A stretch of DNA of 64,000 nucleotides from NCBI GenBank assembly GCA_027625915.1, contig JANTQA010000015.1, positions 9,329,001-9,393,000 of the forward strand, read 5' to 3'. Source of the DNA: Anaeramoeba flamelloides. Its lineage: Eukaryota > Metamonada > Anaeramoebidae. The position numbers and the translations under genes are program-made. This document shows positions 1 through 10,380 of the stretch, piece by piece; position 1 is the stretch's first letter; every line of letters begins with the position of its first letter. The notes below the pieces were generated by a model. That model was not told where the DNA came from. It did not search any database and saw only the letters and a list, made by a program, of their open reading frames with translations.

Positions 1-710
1 GCCACAATCTTTGTAGTTTTTTTGGAATTTCTTCCTTTTTGTTTTTGGTTTGTGGAATAAGATTTGGAAAGATCATTCTCGGAATCAGAACCAGAGGTTG
101 CACCAGGATCTGAACACGAAGAACCTTGCTGCTGGCCAATAAACAAATGCTCAGTTGGGATTTGTGTTTCACTTGAGTCACTGCCGTCTTCGTCGCTGCT
201 TCCTATTGAGTGGTGCAGCAGTTTGCTCAGCATTTGGGTCACTTGGCTTTGCTGCTTACTAAGAAACATAACACTTTCGTCGTTATTTGGTAATTTGTTA
301 TCATCAAATTCAGATCCCCAATCTGAAAAATCGTCGTCATCCTCCTCATCATCATCCTCGTCATCGTCATCGTCATCGTCATCGTCGTCGTCGTCGTCGT
401 CCTCTTCTTCAGGAGAGAAATTGTTTTTTCTTTTTTTTGCATCACGATTAAATAAATCCAGAGCTATTTTTGTTTTGTTAGGTTTTTTTTTAATAATTCT
501 TTTTTGTTTCTTTTCGCTTTCGCTATTACTCTCAGAAACTGAATTTGTTTCGATTTCACGAAAAGACTGCCTTGATGAAATTGAGTGATTCTTATTTGGA
601 ATATCATCAGAAGAATTTTCTTCATCATAAAAATCATCAGATGAACTTTCCCCAGATTCTTGATCTGAAAATTTTTCCAAGGTTTCAAGATCAAGTGGAA
701 GTTTGTTCAT
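1..710 (-). CDS. Acidic low-complexity protein, N-terminal part (runs off left edge)
   Basis: An uninterrupted minus-strand frame starts at the ATG whose complement is at 708-710 and is still open at base 1, giving about 236 residues. The start MNKLPLDLETLEKF is followed by a Ser/Asp/Glu-rich segment, a basic patch (KKQKRIIKKK, near residue 70), and an almost pure Asp/Glu tract at about 100-128. A Gln/Leu-rich stretch (QVTQMLSKLLH) and a second Ser-rich acidic segment come next. No folded domain or membrane segment is visible. Alternating acidic and basic tracts are common in nucleolar, chromatin and ribosome-biogenesis factors, but I do not recognise the family. The Asp tract mixes GAC and GAT codons, so it is not a simple trinucleotide run. 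The Ser-rich frame on the opposite strand is only the complement of this tract. Confidence 0.75.
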   Translation of the reverse strand, partial: MNKLPLDLETLEKFSDQESGESSSDDFYDEENSSDDIPNKNHSISSRQSFREIETNSVSESNSESEKKQKRIIKKKPNKTKIALDLFNRDAKKRKNNFSPEEEDDDDDDDDDDDDDDEDDDEEDDDDFSDWGSEFDDNKLPNNDESVMFLSKQQSQVTQMLSKLLHHSIGSSDEDGSDSSETQIPTEHLFIGQQQGSSCSDPGATSGSDSENDLSKSYSTNQKQKGRNSKKTTKIV

Positions 711-3395
711 TATTTGATTGTGTTTTGGTTTTTTTTTATGGCCAAGTGAAAAATTAAAATGTTTTTTTTAAAAAAAGAAAACTTTGAAAAAATGATTGAG
801 ACATTCTAAATTTAAAAAAAATGTTTAATTGGTCGTTTGTTTCAAGACACATAGGATAAAAATTTTTCAAAAATGACACGATTTTTAATAATCTTTTTTA
901 GTTTAGAAAATCATCCTTTCAATTGAGAATTTAACAATCCAACCAAATATTTTTTTAAAGTTCTCTGTTGAATATTCTCAAATGAACTTTGGAAGAAAAG
1001 ATAGATTTTTCTTAGAAAAGTGATCCAAAATTGAGAATAATTTTGTGAGTTCCAACTGGAAAATTCAATTTGTTAAGGGAATAGCAGGTCATCAAGTCAA
1101 AATTTTCACCTTTTTACGAATTTCGAAGAAAATAAGAAAACAACATTTTTTACTTTGATTGTTTCTTCTTTTTGTCACAAAAAAAAATGTCACAATAGAA
1201 GTTTAAGCTGAATTGTCTTATCTACTTTGAGAACTGTTCCAAGAATTACCTTTTGCTCTTAAACCGATAATTTAATGTGGTCTTGCGTTAAATGTTTGAA
1301 AAAAAATTGTTAGAAAATTTATAATACTATTAAAATTTTATCTCAAAGTCCAATAAGGAAGATCAAGATAATTTCTAAAAGTACCCTTTCTTGTTGGGTT
1401 TGTGAAGATGTTTCGGTTTTTACAACAAATAATTGGTAAAATATTTTCTGGAATTTGAAATAAAAATTTTTTATTAAAATTGGAAAATAACAGTATGGGT
1501 TTTTCAAATAATCAAAATCAAACAAAACTTCTGTGAAAATAAACAATACAGTTTTTGAAGACAATAGAAAAATAAATAAATAAGTGAGATTGTCAATTTC
1601 TTTGACTACACTCTAATTCTAATTGAATATACTCTAAAATTTATACAAATACAAAATATGGTTAGTTCAAAAAAAAAAAACAAGAAATGATAAAGAATCT
1701 TCTGATATATCATTTTAAGGTTTTTCTTTTTGTTAAATATTATGAATTTACATTGATTTTTTTTAAACCTGATGGTGTTAAGGAAATGATTTAACTAAAG
1801 AGGATTAAAGATATCAACTTTGTTTCTCTCGAATGTTCCACGATTTTTTTTCAAATATCAAATATTTTTTATCAATTACCTTTTCAGAAAAAGTAAGAAA
1901 TAAATAGAATAAAACACAAAAAAATAGTTGGTATTTGTATCAAGTAAATCTAGTCGGTCACAATATATTTTCTTAATAATTGAAAAATACTAATTTTTCC
2001 GAAAAGTACAGAAAAACAATAATAACCATTTTAATCTTCAATTGAAGAATCGAAATAAATTCCAGTAGAAATCAATATTGATATTCTCCAGCATTTTCAC
2101 TGTTTTAATAACATTTGAATATCACTTTTTTACAATATGGCAATAGGCCTTACAGTCTTTCCAAGTCTACCATAAAATTTTAAATAAAACACAATTGAGT
2201 TTTCTATTCTTATTTTCTATTTTCAAAAAATTCCGAAATAAGAAGTTATTATTCCAAAAAAAATTTCAATAAATGAGCTATTATTCATTTTTTGAAAAAT
2301 CAAAAAAAAAAAAATTGAAGACTCATGAAGCACTTAAAATATTGTTCAAAAATGGTAAATTTTTGTAGATCAGTAAATATTGATATATTTTTTAAACTTT
2401 TTTGGACCGATAATTTTGAAGTTTCATGGGATCTTGAATTTTTTTTTTTCGATTTCCCAAATTTGAATAATAGCTCATTTCTTAAATTTTTTTTTTGAAT
2501 AATAACTCTTATTTCGGAATTTTTTGAAAAAGGAAAATAAGAATAGAAAACTAAATTGTGTTTTATTTAAAATTTTATGGTAGCCTTGGAACGGCTATAT
2601 CATAAAAAAAAAAATTATAAAACAATTTACATATCGGAAAAAATTGAAAAAAAAATTTAAAAAAAGCAAAAAGTGAATTCTAAAAAAATGATTTTGATAT
2701 TATTCATTTTTAGGAACTATTTACAAACATAAAGTAAAACTATTTATACAAACTAACAACTACATCTTATAAAATATGCTTTCATATAAGGGTAATAGTT
2801 TTCGATTCAATCACGACCACAATAAATAAATCAATAACTTTCAATTTATTTCTTCTTATACCGATTCAAACTTTTAAACAGATATGAACTTTTTAAACAA
2901 ATATCAACTGTCAATTACTACTGAACTTCAAGAACTTGAAAATAGTTTAATATATAATAAAAGTTCGATTTGTCCATGTATTTTTATTGTTAGTTAATTC
3001 TATGATTGATATACATCGATTGTTAATAATTATTTTTTAATTGGTTATTAAATAAGAGGTCAAGGGTTTGTCAATATGTAAAAAAATAAGAGAACAAGAA
3101 AAATTATTGTTGGATCTGATCACTATATTTATTTTCTTTCTGTTAATTTATTTTTGAAAATTAATTTTTTATTTAAAATCTTTGTATTTTTAAAATAACA
3201 ATTTTTCTAATTTGAAAATCGGTTTATATAATCCAAAATTTAACAAATATTAAATTAAAATTAATTGTACATACAAATATTATGCTAAATATCCTAATTT
3301 TCAAGTTATCTTCTATTATTAAGACACAAGTATCCTGAATATTTTTTTAATATTTTAAATAATAATTTACCAGATATATATATATATATATATAT
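711..3395. other. Gene-free AT-rich interval with dispersed repeats
   Basis: No frame with coding character was found on either strand. The interval holds a fragment of a dispersed repeat (about 1870-2150, minus, related to 17.2-17.7 kb and 63.1-63.6 kb) and a large hairpin element at about 2150-2600. The remainder is AT-rich sequence with homopolymer runs. It includes whatever promoter serves the left-edge gene; no clear promoter motif could be picked out. Confidence 0.6.
2150..2600. repeat. Hairpin element, ~450 bp imperfect inverted repeat
   Basis: The left arm contains TACCATAAAATTTTAAATAA near 2169 and the right arm its complement, ending near 2582. Both arms continue inward through matching segments (left AATTCCGAAATAAGAAG, right CTTATTTCGGAATT) toward a central AT-rich loop. 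The outer edges read CTTTCCAAGTCTACC on the left and GGTAGCCTTGGAACGG on the right. A similar terminus (TGGTAGAGTCGGAACAGC) appears alone near 36,220, suggesting a dispersed foldback or MITE family. No coding capacity was seen. Confidence 0.6.
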
Positions 3396-5046
3396 CACAG
3401 GTCAGACGTGTTTTCGTTTGAAAACAGCGAAAGATTTAAAAAATCGCGTTTTTTCGATTTTTTTGCGGGTTTTTTCATTTCATTTGTTGTTTTCGTTTTT
3501 TGTTTTTTGAAAAAGTCCTCAAATTCTTTTGAAATTATACTTTTTGTTTCTGGGATATGAAAAAACGCAAACGAAAAAAATTAAAAAGCGAAGGAAAAAA
3601 AACAATAAAAAACGGTTAGGGAGTAATTGCCTTAAAAGTATTTTTAAAAATGTGAAATTTGTGATTGAACATTTAGGTTGTGGTGGTGGTGGGGGGGGGG
3701 GGGGGTATTTAAAACCCTGTAAATAGTTTGATTTTCTATTTTAGAAATGCTAAAACATCACTCGTAGGTTTTCTGTTTAAAATTCTTGAAAATTCTAAAC
3801 ACTCTAAATACTAAGTAAAAGAATTATTTTTATTTTAAATTTAGTATTTGTGGTAGAAAAGTAGGCTAAATTTTCACTTTTTTACTCATTCCAAATTAGA
3901 TCAGCTCACCAAATTTTTTTATAGTGTTATTACATCTCCCAATATAATTTTTTATCGATCACAATAAAATTGTTAAAAATTATTAACATAAAAAAAATTT
4001 TTTTTTCAAAATTACTAAATTTGTAAAATGTGATCAGTAATTTTTCAATTTTTATCAACTCTGCTTCAACTTATGTACAAGAAAATTCATTTACTTAATT
4101 TTTTTTTGATAATTTAAAACCATTTTTACACCTATTTTTCTTTTTAATTAATCCATTCTCACGTGTCTTGTTTCTTAACTTTTATCTATTTTTGAGTCCC
4201 TTATTAAGTTATTTTAAATAATAATTTCATTTTTTTATTATTAATATTTTAACAATTTTGTTTTTAAATAATTCTTTTGTGGGTTTTTTATACAAAATTC
4301 ATACTTTCAACATTTTACAAAATATTTCTTTGCTTAACGGTGGGAACAAATTCTTAATCTGTGTCAAACTAAGTAATACACCCTTTCACTTATTTATTTA
4401 ATTTTAAGAATTATAATATTATTACTTTATTAAATTTACCTATTCTATTCTAATGTATATTTACTTAAAAATAACAAGTAGAAATTGATTAACCAAAAAA
4501 TATTAATTAGAATATACCTTTCACAAGTGTAGAATGTTTAAATTATATTATCTGGTAAATTTGATTTACAATTATTAGTATTTAATGGATTATTTTTTTT
4601 TTATAAACTTTTCTTTTTTTTTTTGTGATCGATCATAAAATTTTATTTTTAACACGTCTTCTATTACATCAAAATAAATTTTGATTCAAAATTATTTGAT
4701 AATTACTTTTTTGATAACAACCTTAATAATTATATACAATAAAACATTCTATTGATTATTTTGTTTATTTTTATCTTTTATTTATTGATTTTTTATGGTT
4801 TCAATAATTAAAGATTTTCAAGATGTGTAAGATAAATAAAGATGCAAATTTAAATTGTTTTTTTTTTTTGAAAAATACTCTTATGTAAATGTATTTGTAA
4901 CCACCTGAATTCGTGTTTTTTTTCGTTGTACCCTTTACAAAAATATATCATGTGGATATATATATATATCAGAGAAACGATTTTTACACGTCGATCACGT
5001 GTGCGCAAACGCGTTTCATTACATCAAAAAACTCGTCATACCTGTG
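3396..5046. mobile_element. Putative 1.65 kb TIR element inserted between (TA)n tracts
   Basis: The left end reads CACAGGTCAGACGTGTTTT and the right end is the near-complement AAAACTCGTCATACCTGTG. Each end abuts a TATATA microsatellite, so the element looks inserted into a TA repeat. Inner subterminal blocks are unusually G+C-rich for the window (AATCGCG near 3440, CACGTGTGCGCAAACGCG near 5000). A run of 15 G at 3691-3705 follows a GTGGTGGT stretch. The interior also has inverted CGATCAC / GTGATCGATC motifs near 3960 and 4625. No transposase was recognised, so it is probably a non-autonomous DNA transposon; the superfamily is unassigned. Confidence 0.5.
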
Positions 5047-5077
<31 letters not shown>

Positions 5078-5624
5078 TACTAATAAATATGAAACGATTA
5101 TTTTTTTTAATAATTCAGTAAATAATGCATTTAGAAGATGCAAAAAATATTTAAAAATATTCATATTTATCTTCAATTTAATATAAATTTTGTTACATTC
5201 TTGAATTCAGATTCCGAAATTTTTTTAAAAATTTCTAAATTAATCTACAAATTATTCAAGAGCTCTAAAATATGGAAATATTTTCATTTACGAAAATTCA
5301 AAAAAATAAATAGAGAACAAAAATGCATTTCTGAAAAATTTATGTATTTTCTTTTCTATTTCATAAAAAATATTCTTTTTTACTAGAGTTATTCGGTAAT
5401 GTACAATATCAAATCAAGATAAATATTAATAATAATTAAATTTATATTTTAATATTTAGGTCAAAATATGTTTGTTGAAATATTTCCAAAAAATAAAAAA
5501 AAAATATGGTCTTTTTGAAAATAGCATTTAAAATATAAAGGTCTGATATTTAAGTATCAATATTTTATTTTATTTTTAAATTAGAATATTTTTATAAATC
5601 TTATTAGAATGTTATATTAATGGT

Positions 5625-5945
5625 CGAGTAATTAGGGTGAAATATTTTGATTTTCTGAAATGGAAAAAAACTTTTTAGTAATTTTTATGAGTACCTAAGA
5701 CCATTCAAAAAACAACCAACCTATGATGTACGATCGATCTCCAAAAATCAACAAACGAAAAAAAGGACATTTTTAGAAAAAAAAATCCCAAATAGATACT
5801 CAATTTCCAATTAGAATGATTGTGATTTATAATTTTGAAAACAACAATATCAGTTATGAAGTGTTGGTCTTTGGCGCTTTTTGATATCTTGGCGATTTTT
5901 TTTTTTTTTTTTTTTTCATTTTTCAAATGAGTTAATATTATCAAA
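5625..5945 (+). repeat. Dispersed repeat, ~320 bp (copy 1)
   Basis: This matches 38,283-38,600 over its whole length at moderate divergence. Shared blocks include TTTTCTGAAATGGAAAAAAA, AACCAACCTATG/AACCAACATGTG, a GATCGATCTC-like block, and TCTTTGGCGCTTTTTGA. Both copies end in a long T run followed by ATTTTTCAAATGA or a variant. No protein was recognised. It could be a MITE or part of a larger decayed element. Confidence 0.55.
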
Positions 5946-6684
5946 AGAATAACACATAATCCTCACTTGGTCAAATTTAGAGAGTTACAAAATAACCACA
6001 AATCAGATTAAATCGAATTAAATTGATTTCACACGTCTGGAAAGCAATTTGTTTCAAATTTAGGAAATTTAACCTTTTGGAAATAGAAAATGAGAAAAGA
6101 TTGGATTTTTTTTTTAAAATTTGATTTTTTGAAATCTAAGATCTCATGTTCATCATATTTTTATTTGTTGAATTTTTTGTGAATGAGATCCAATGGAATT
6201 TTTTTTTGTTATTTGTATTTTGTCAACCAAAAGAAAGTGTATTTCACAATACATTTATTGGTCTCAGATCACCCTTTGAGTATGGAACAAATCAACGGTA
6301 AATGTAGAGACCCTTAAATATACTGTAATTTTTTTTTTTTCGAGTAATAACACCTTAATGTTTATTTATTCTTTATTCACGATATGAATTGAAATACAAC
6401 ACATCAATTAATAAAAATGATTTAAAGACCGAAAATTAACAAAAATTCAAAAGATTGGGAAATCTTGGAGATTTTGAGGAATTTCCTTTGAAGATAAAAA
6501 TTTATTAATAAAAAAATTTAATTTGTAATATTTGAACAAAACATTGCAAATTTAAAAAGGATTTTTTTTTCTTTAATATGCTATTATTGTTAGTCATAGC
6601 CAAATTATTTTCTTGTACATTGATACTTGAAGTAAACTTTATTTTTTTTTGAAAATAAAAGAAACTGAAGTGGAAATTAATACC

Positions 6685-7259
6685 CAAGTGTAAATATCAA
6701 ATGTTGTAAAAAAAAAAGAGTTTTTACAATTTTCGAGATAAATAAAGAGTTCCAATCATTTATTCATATTTATGGTATAGACAAATCCACTTTAAAGATA
6801 CAAACTTGCAACGAAATTTAAGGCACAAAAAAATCTCAAATTAAAGCATAAAATTCAAATTCTAATAAAATAATTGGTAGATAAAAAAATTTAAAATAAT
6901 GAACTTTAATTTGAAATTTATTTGTGTCTTAAATTTTGTGGAAAGTTTGTATCTTTAAAGTGTAACTGAGTTTAATAGTTAACAAAAATTCCTTTTTGAT
7001 TTTTGAGATTGTATGTATTTTCAATATAAAATCATTTGATGAACATAAAAATATTTTTCTGAAAATTGATTTTTTTTTACAAAAATAAAAGATTGGTGTT
7101 TGCCAAACCCTTTTACTGATTAAAATAATTTTTAGTCTATTAAGATATCCAGATATTATATTTACTATTATCAAAATTTGTATAAATGCATGAAACTCTA
7201 TAATTATCCCGAAAATTGTAAAACCTCGATTTTTTATAACATTCATATTTACACTTATG
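6685..7259. mobile_element. TACACAAG-family MITE, copy B1 (holds a nested diverged MITE)
   Basis: The left end is CAAGTGTAAATATCAAATG and the right end CATTCATATTTACACTT. The inverted inner segments include GAGTTTTTACAATTTTCGAG on the left and TTGTAAAACCTCGATTTT on the right. The interior matches the copy at 39.9-40.3 kb. At about 6778-6975 it contains an older, diverged copy of the CAGTCAGTT hairpin MITE, recognisable from AACGAAATTTAAGGCACAAA. The 105-residue minus-strand frame across it has no domain and is not counted as a gene. Confidence 0.6.
6778..6975. repeat. CAGTCAGTT hairpin MITE, diverged copy nested in B1
   Basis: Inverted arms CCACTTTAAAGATACAAACTT and GTTTGTATCTTTAAAGTG flank AACGAAATTTAAGGCACAAA and its degraded complement. 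More substitutions relative to the other copies suggest an older insertion. Confidence 0.55.
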
Positions 7260-7387
7260 CTACAGAAGTAGAATTTCTAATTTTAATCTCTTTTCGAATT
7301 AATTTTTAAATTTAGGTATTAACAAAAATTGCCAAATCAAATAAAAAATTCTTGTAAAACAAGCCAAAAATTTTCTATTTTTTGGAA

Positions 7388-7586
7388 TACAGTCAGTTCC
7401 ACTTTTAAGGCACAAACTTTCAACGAAATTAAGGCAGAATAAAAATCCCAAATTAAGGCACAAAATTCAGATTCTAGTAAAATAAATTGTAAAAAAAAAA
7501 ATTCCAAAATTTGTGCCTTAATTTGAGATTTTTTTGTGCCTTAAATTTCGTTGAAAGTTTGTGCCTTAAAAGTGGAACTGACTGTA
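7388..7586. repeat. CAGTCAGTT hairpin MITE, copy 1
   Basis: This ~199 bp near-perfect palindrome starts TACAGTCAGTTCCACTTTT and ends with the complement AAAAGTGGAACTGACTGTA. The inner motif AACGAAATTAAGGCA is mirrored in the other arm. TA at both ends suggests TA-target insertion, as in Tc1/mariner-type elements. There is no coding capacity. Confidence 0.9.
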
Positions 7587-7725
7587 ATCAAAAACCCAAT
7601 ATTCTTTGAATAAACAAATATGTTGTTAAACATAAAAGTAATACCCACAGAACATAAAATAAGAATAATCTTGAGACTTAATATTTTGATTGCAATTCCC
7701 TAACAATTACTCTTTTACTCATTTT

Positions 7726-8187
7726 ACTGTTGAGAGAAAAATGTTGGACACAGAAAAATGGTTGGACACCATTTTTAATTAGGGTAACTTTCGTAAAATT
7801 GTAAATCAAATCCTACTGATAACTATGTGACTTTTATTTAAATCCAGGTTTAAATGTGTTAAAAGTTCATTAATCTGTGGTATTTGTAGAATACTCATTT
7901 GAAAGCTTGATATCTAAAGTAGATCATGTTATTTTAACAAAAATCCAAGTTGTAGTAAAGTTTACTATTAATTCTGAAAATGGAAATTTTTAAACTTGCT
8001 TTAGATTATTAGAGATAAGGTTTTGAAAAGGTAAAATTACATTAATCCTTATTCTAATAAGTAGACTATTGCTATTTTCTTTAGTTATTTCACCAACGAA
8101 AGAAATTAAAAATCATTTTCAGTAAGGTTCCCAATTAAAATTGCTGTCCAGCCATTTTTCTGTTTCCAACATTTTTCTCTCAACAGT
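7726..8187. repeat. ACTGTTGAGAG hairpin MITE, copy F1 (~460 bp)
   Basis: The left terminus ACTGTTGAGAGAAAAATGTT is mirrored at the right by AACATTTTTCTCTCAACAGT. The TIR extends inward through GGACACAGAAAAATGGTTGG. A second copy in the opposite orientation is at 45,437-45,878. It is non-coding and presumably a non-autonomous DNA transposon. Confidence 0.8.
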
Positions 8188-8565
8188 TATTATCTTTCTA
8201 AAGAGTTAGAAAATTAATTTGAGGAAATAATTAAAAGAGAAAAATTGGGAACACAATAAAACCTAAAACCAACCTTCTCTAATTTCTTTGAAAAAGAATT
8301 TACTCACTATACTTGTTGATTTATCAAAGATCATTTTGAAACTTTTAAAAAGAAAGAAAATTTTACTCAAATAATCCAACTCTTTTTCACAAACCTTTTT
8401 GCTCTTTTAAAGTGTTGTAAGAGAATTGAAATGCCCAACCAGTGCTATAAAAGTTTGAGAATTGTCTGAAAAGCTTTGAAAAGGCTCAAAGAATTGTAAA
8501 AGCCAAAAGATTTTGTGTGGTTTATTGATTTAAACCAAGGATCATTTTTTAAAAATCAGATTTGG

Positions 8566-10336
8566 ATGGATAGTTTGGAACGCAAAGCAATTGCGGTATA
8601 TAATTTTAACTCAAGTGAAGAGAACGAAATTAGCATTTCTTATGGAGACATCGTGATTGTTCTTGAAGAAGATCCGTCAGGCTGGTGGATTGGGAAGGTT
8701 GGTCATGAAATTGGTTTTTTTCCAAAGAATTGCATCAAATACATAAACACAGACGAAGAAATATATAATTTCAAATCAAAAACTACTACTCCCAACCAAT
8801 CAGTGAACATTGAAAATTTTCGAATTCTTGTAATTGCCTTTGTTTTCATGTTTTTTTTTTTCTTAGTCTTCTTTTTTTCTTTCGAATTAAATTTCCTCAA
8901 TATTAGAACACCATAATACCAAACCAATTCCAATTTTTTTTTGAAGTCAACAAAAATGAAGCAATTGAATTAAAAAGGAGTAAAATGACCTTTTTTTTAT
9001 CATCAAATAAATTCATAAGATCGCATTGAAGGAGTATTGATCCTTTCAGTACTAATTTTTTGGGGCAATTGGTTTTCGGTTAGTCACACAACTTCAATGA
9101 TTAAAACTGACAAAATGATGTTTTTTTATCTAGTTTTTCGTTTTTCTATTCTTTCTTAAAAATTAACAAAAATTTATGTTTGGATCTGTTCGAGAAAAGT
9201 AACTCTGAAATTTGTAAAAAGAGTTGCTCAAACTATTTGGTTCACACCTTTAAGCAAGTTTCTAGATATTCTTTAAGATTTATAGTCCTCACCTTTTTGA
9301 AATAGCTGTACAAAAAGCATTTCGAGAAGAATTAAAAATTCCTCTTCAACATTCAATTTTTTTAAAAATTTAAAATAACAAAACAAAAGGAAAAAAATCT
9401 CAAAAAAGTTTGCAAAATTTTAAACTCAACCTTTTCAAAACCAAAACCAATATTAAAAAGACGCCTTTCAAAATATTACTCTAGATCTGTAAAGCCATTT
9501 TCAAAAAGCGATTAACAGAAGTTAGAAAAATTGTTTATAAGGGTAAACCAAATAGTTTGGGTAACTATTTTAAAAACTTATTTACTGACTTTTTTACTGC
9601 ATTTTCCAATTAAAAAAAGAAACCTTTTTATTTGAAATTTCCAAAATGTTTGACTAATTAAGTGCCGAAAATAAAACAAAAGATCTTCACATAATCAATT
9701 AGAAACGAAAATTGCCATTAATATGATTTTTCCTTTTTGAGCTTTCAGATAAGATTTAAACTTTTTTGAGTTATAATCTTGCCTAACTTATAGCTTGTAT
9801 AAAAAACTTTAAATACAATTTTAGAGTTTCTGGAAGTGCCGTAGAGTGCCTAGGTTTTCTTGAGGTTTTCTGTTTATTTGTGAAGTGTTCTAGGTTTTTT
9901 TGAGGTTTTCTATTTTATTTGTGAAGTGTTCTAGGTTTTTTTTACTTTAGAAATAAACCGAAAATTTTAATAAATTTTCTGTTTATTTACAAAGTAAAAA
10001 AAACCTAATGAAAATAGTCGTTAGGTTTTTTTTAATTTCAGAAATAAAAAGAAAATTTCAAAAATTTTCGGTTTATTTCTGAAATTAAAAAAAACATACA
10101 TTAAGTTTTCCAGAATTTAAAAGAATTGAACAAAATCAAAGATTTTTCTCTATTCTTTTGGATTCTGGAAAACCTAGGCACTCTACAGCACTCTACGGCA
10201 CTTGGCGACACATCACCAGAATTCACAGAAGTTTCAAGAACCTGATAAAAAGATTATCAATAATTAAAAAAAAATCCACAATCTGTCATTAATAATTGGT
10301 ATTTCAAGACTCTAGGAGTGGTGTGCTAGGTGCCCG

Positions 10337-10380
<44 letters not shown>

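Larger units (their letters stand above)
5047..8565. other. Intergenic region rich in nested elements
   Basis: No gene is supported here. The interval holds a dispersed repeat (5625-5945), a TACACAAG-family element (about 6685-7259) with a diverged hairpin MITE inside it, a clean hairpin MITE (7388-7586), and a ~460 bp hairpin element (7726-8187). The last ~370 bases precede the sorting-nexin start codon and presumably hold its promoter. No defined promoter motif was picked out. Confidence 0.6.

Noticed and set aside
64-588. Plus-strand frame with a long Ser run
   Set aside because: It is the complement of the Asp/Glu tract in the minus-strand gene at 1-710, which is open through the edge and has normal composition.
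3529-3726. 65-residue plus-strand frame ending in a Gly run
   Set aside because: The Gly run is the translation of the 15-G tract and the rest is Lys-rich low complexity inside a putative transposable element.
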